Below, one piece after another: positions 61,371 through 64,000 of a stretch of DNA of 64,000 bases. Below the pieces are notes generated by a model that did no database searches, had not been told where the DNA came from, and saw only the letters and a list, made by a program, of their open reading frames with translations. Each line of letters begins with the position of its first letter. Position 1 is the first letter of the stretch. A program made the position numbers and the translations under genes. The DNA is from Micropterix aruncella (taxonomy: Eukaryota; Arthropoda; Insecta; Lepidoptera; Micropterigidae), in the NCBI GenBank assembly GCA_944548615.1, contig OX155952.1, positions 32,875,096 through 32,939,095 on the forward strand, given 5' to 3'.

Positions 61371-61576
61371 ATATATCGTGAATTATCGAGTAATCATATC
61401 TAACCGGTTTTTTGATAACTCATGTTTTTAAAAAGCCTCGAGTCACCATATAAGAAAAAGCCAAAATGAAACAGTTTTTTTGTTCAGTTTGACATACAGT
61501 ATTTCCCTCTAAAAGGCTTGTCGTGCTGTCTCAAATGTCCCCGTATATATATTTTATTATGATGATATTTCCACAG

Positions 61577-62114
61577 ATAATCAAAAGCCTACAAGAGCTA
61601 CTATCGGAGTAGTCGGAGCCCTTCTCGGTGATCTATGCTCTGAGGAGGAGGATTGCTCAACCCTGCCTGGAGTCCACTGTTTTAATTTCGCATGTTTATG
61701 TCTGCCTGGGTACGTTCCTAAAAACGACAGAAGAGGGTGTTCCGATAACTCGACTAAACCTGTGCCAGAAAATGACGACACCAATCCTTGTCACATAAAC
61801 CCTTGCAAGAACTCCGGCACATGCATTACACTAAATCCAAAGCTGTACGTCTGCGTTTGCGACGCGTCTTTCACCGGCGAGAACTGCGAGAACGAAATAC
61901 CAGTTCGCGGAAGTGGAAGCGATATAGAAGTGGCTTTCTTCAATGGCGATTCGTATATTCAATTGAAGCCTCTGAAAGCGTACCATAAACTAAATATTGA
62001 CGTGGAGCTTAGACTCTACTCTGATAACGGTTTGATTCTATATGACCAGCAGAATTCTGATGGGAGTGGCGATTTTGTTGCTCTTGTTATCATCGGTGGA
62101 TTCGTACACTTTAG
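61577..62114 (+). CDS. AGRN: agrin exon: EB-like module, EGF domain and start of laminin G
   Basis: A 538-nt exon, in phase 1 (TTTCCACAG) and out phase 2 (AG|GTAGAT). After a short linker comes a six-cysteine EB-like module: GDLCSEEEDCSTLPGVHC, FACLCLPGY and GC. Then, after an NST sequon, a canonical EGF domain: NPCHINPCKNSGTC, VCVCDASFTGENC. A spacer VRGSGSDIE precedes the laminin G start, VAFFNGDSYIQLKPLKAY, then ELRLYSDNGLILYDQ and DFVALVIIGGFVHFR. The LamG is cut by a phase-2 intron and continues beyond the window. In agrin, C-terminal LamG domains bind dystroglycan and LRP4/MuSK. The GSGSD motif is a candidate glycosaminoglycan attachment site. Confidence 0.94.
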
Positions 62115-62299
62115 GTAGATATTTTGAAGTTTAAATATGATAATATTAATTTATTTAATTAAATAATTATTCTTCGGGAAATATGTAGCTTCAGTAATTT
62201 TAACAAATTATCTAGGTACAATATTTCACAGGATAATTAAATGTTTCTTAAAGTAGTGCGTGCCTCAGAGCATTCTTCCTGATATAATAACTCGCCAAA
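62115..62299. other. start of terminal agrin intron
   Basis: AT-rich intron after the GTAGAT donor. Confidence 0.6.
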
Positions 62300-62303
62300 T
62301 TAA

Positions 62304-62850
62304 CACATGAATGCCAACTACGCAATATTGCGTGGACACCCGAAGGATTGGGTGCCGATTACGTAATATTACGTAGGTCTTCCGTTTATATTTAAAAGAA
62401 GTAGTTGTGTAGGCGGTTGGCGTCTAGAATAGGAGATATAATTATGGGTTGGCACCATAAATAAAAAAGGGAGTAGAAAAATAGTAGCTTTATTTTTAAT
62501 TATTCTAAACAATGACACATTTATCAGAGCAATTTTCAGACAATGGAATTATAATTTGACATATTTTTTTTATAGAATAACTTAGAATTCTTACTTGTAA
62601 CATAATACAGAACCTTAAAAAGAAAGGTAAAAACGAAAATCGTATCTTCTACGAAAAAAAAAACAGAAATTCGTATCTACAACAAAACAAAACCTTTCAA
62701 AATACTTACAAAATTTTGTGCTGAACTAAACGCTATGATTTATTATGAAGCATTCTATAACGAACAGAGCGCAAAGCAATAACAATAACTATAACTCTCA
62801 TAGTTTTACCGCCTAATCCGAAATATTGCAAAACCTCGGCATTCAATGGG
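62304..62850. mobile_element. TTAA-flanked piggyBac-like MITE, second family
   Basis: A 547-bp non-coding element flanked by TTAA at 62300-62303 and 62851-62854. The left end CACATGAATGCC and the right end, reverse complement CCCATTGAATGCCGAGG, are imperfect inverted repeats with one indel. The left part has paired palindromes ACGCAATATTGCGT and TACGTAATATTACGTA. Different from the CCCCTCAAATG family. Confidence 0.6.
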
Positions 62851-63016
62851 TTAAATTGAATAAAATTAAATTACTAACGAGTTAAATTATATTTCTAATC
62901 GCAATAATTGCAAGCAAGAATATCAGTGGATAGGATAGTAAAGGTTGAGGAATGGAATACAGGTATATTTATTATAGTTAATTGTTTTATATTATATTCG
63001 CTGTATTTAAAATCAA

Positions 63017-63900
63017 AGTTTTTTTATTTATTTATTCATTTGTTTAACCATTTTTAAAAATACAGCTTTTGAGTAAAATCCAGCAAGCCATAGACTTACC
63101 TGCTAGATATTATGGTAGGGTGACTTTCAGTGTGACTTGTGTTACCATACTGACCATATTATTTTATATGAAGTGCAGTTGCTTTGGTTAAGATAAGTCC
63201 GCATTAAAAGTCACTCTCTTGATAATGTTTACAAAAAAATACGTTCTTAACCGTCATACCTTTGGGCTATTTTTCAAAAAGTTGGCTAAAAATCGTTTGT
63301 TTTTTTTTCATTAGATTTGTCATTTTCAGATATATTTTGTATGTAATATAATATATGTAAGTATGTAAGGTAATGTAATATATCAATTAGCCTAATCTCG
63401 ATACATTCTGCAAATGAACTGTTAAATATGAAGTTAAATTTATGAATTTTTACCAAATTCCTTCCTCATACAAACCAATCTCAAAACAGTTCTCTTAAAT
63501 AGTTTTTTTTTATTTGAACGTACGGGATACGGTTTGTTTCGTTGGGGTGATAATATAGGGGCCGTATCGCGTATTTTCGAATGGGTGGCGCAGTTAATGC
63601 TATATAATATTTATGTACGGATGAACTCATTCGTATCTTTTTACACGTATATTTCAGTTTCACTTATTTTAAAGCTAACTAAGTTTTCATTCTTTTTTTA
63701 GTTTTTTTTCTTATTATTTTTTATTGAGAGGAATTTGATGGAATAAACAAGAGATTAGCAATTAATCTTCTTTTTGCAATAAAGTTGTGAAAAGGAGGGA
63801 GGCTATGTTTATGTGCAAGGAGGTTGTGAAAAGGAGGGAGGCTATGGCTATGTTTAAGTTGTGAAAAGGAGGGAGGCTAGTGCTATGTTTATGTTGGATA
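63017..63900 (+). repeat. dispersed repeat family G, copy 2, with extra segment and triplication
   Basis: Collinear with 45340-45815 at 63017-63245 and from about 63626 on. The middle of about 380 bp has no counterpart there. At 63785-63895 a unit TTGTGAAAAGGAGGGAGGCT is repeated three times. It may be the 3' part of a longer element; no coding. Confidence 0.7.
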
Positions 63901-64000
63901 TACAATTTGAATTCGTCAGTCTCGAAATATTGAACTATCATTCTATAAGTAAAAGTTTTATGAGTAAGTAAAGTATAATAGTTTTAATATTTCAAAGTAA
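63901..64000. other. window end, intronic
   Basis: AT-rich; no feature. The next LamG exon is not in the window. Confidence 0.5.

Overview
The window is eukaryotic, AT-rich and intron-rich, and its one clear host gene lies on the + strand. It is the agrin gene, a secreted heparan sulfate proteoglycan of basement membranes. The mobile-element mix (DD34D mariner, Penelope-like element, PIF/Harbinger, TTAA-type MITEs, a tRNA-derived SINE, long TA arrays) and several sequence families suggest an arthropod, most likely a moth or butterfly. That taxonomic reading is inference from repeats and gene style, not from a marker gene.

Fifteen agrin exons can be placed at base resolution between 4945 and 62114. 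Their splice phases all agree, and together they encode about 1,140 residues: eight follistatin/Kazal domains (FS1-FS8 by order here), a cysteine-rich linker exon, two laminin-type EGF domains, a ninth follistatin/Kazal domain, a short Ser-rich linker, an EB-like Cys module, an EGF domain and the start of a laminin G domain. Order and signature motifs match vertebrate agrin, except that no SEA domain is visible between FS9 and EGF. The signal peptide and start codon lie before the window (or are unseen), and the rest of LamG and the C-terminus lie beyond it. Most exons are symmetrical phase 1-1 modules; FS6 and FS9 are each split by a phase-0 intron.

Layout: 1-4944, upstream DNA with a mariner relic and repeats. 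4945-5154, FS1. 5155-26466, a 21.3 kb intron holding TA arrays, an assembly gap, a SINE, a broken Penelope-like element, a 71-bp perfect palindrome, a PHD-finger ORF relic, several dispersed repeats and a mariner pseudogene that itself contains a TTAA-type MITE. 26467-26697, FS2. 26698-42206, a 15.5 kb intron with a 897-bp nested insertion, a GC-rich repeat family, a PIF/Harbinger deletion derivative, foldback MITEs and a LINE. 42207-51500, exons for FS3-FS7, with a TTA-flanked element and a 1.8 kb cluster of inverted GC-rich repeats between them. 51501-62114, exons for FS8 through LamG, with a perfect 28-bp hairpin, a MITE nested inside a Penelope-associated repeat, a second TTAA MITE, foldback repeats and a MITE with a 16-bp TIR. 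62115-64000, presumably intron, with another TTAA-type element and a duplicated repeat.

No rRNA genes, intact tRNA genes, CRISPR arrays or bacterial-type operons were seen. Roughly nine tenths of the window or more is intronic or flanking DNA shaped by transposable elements.
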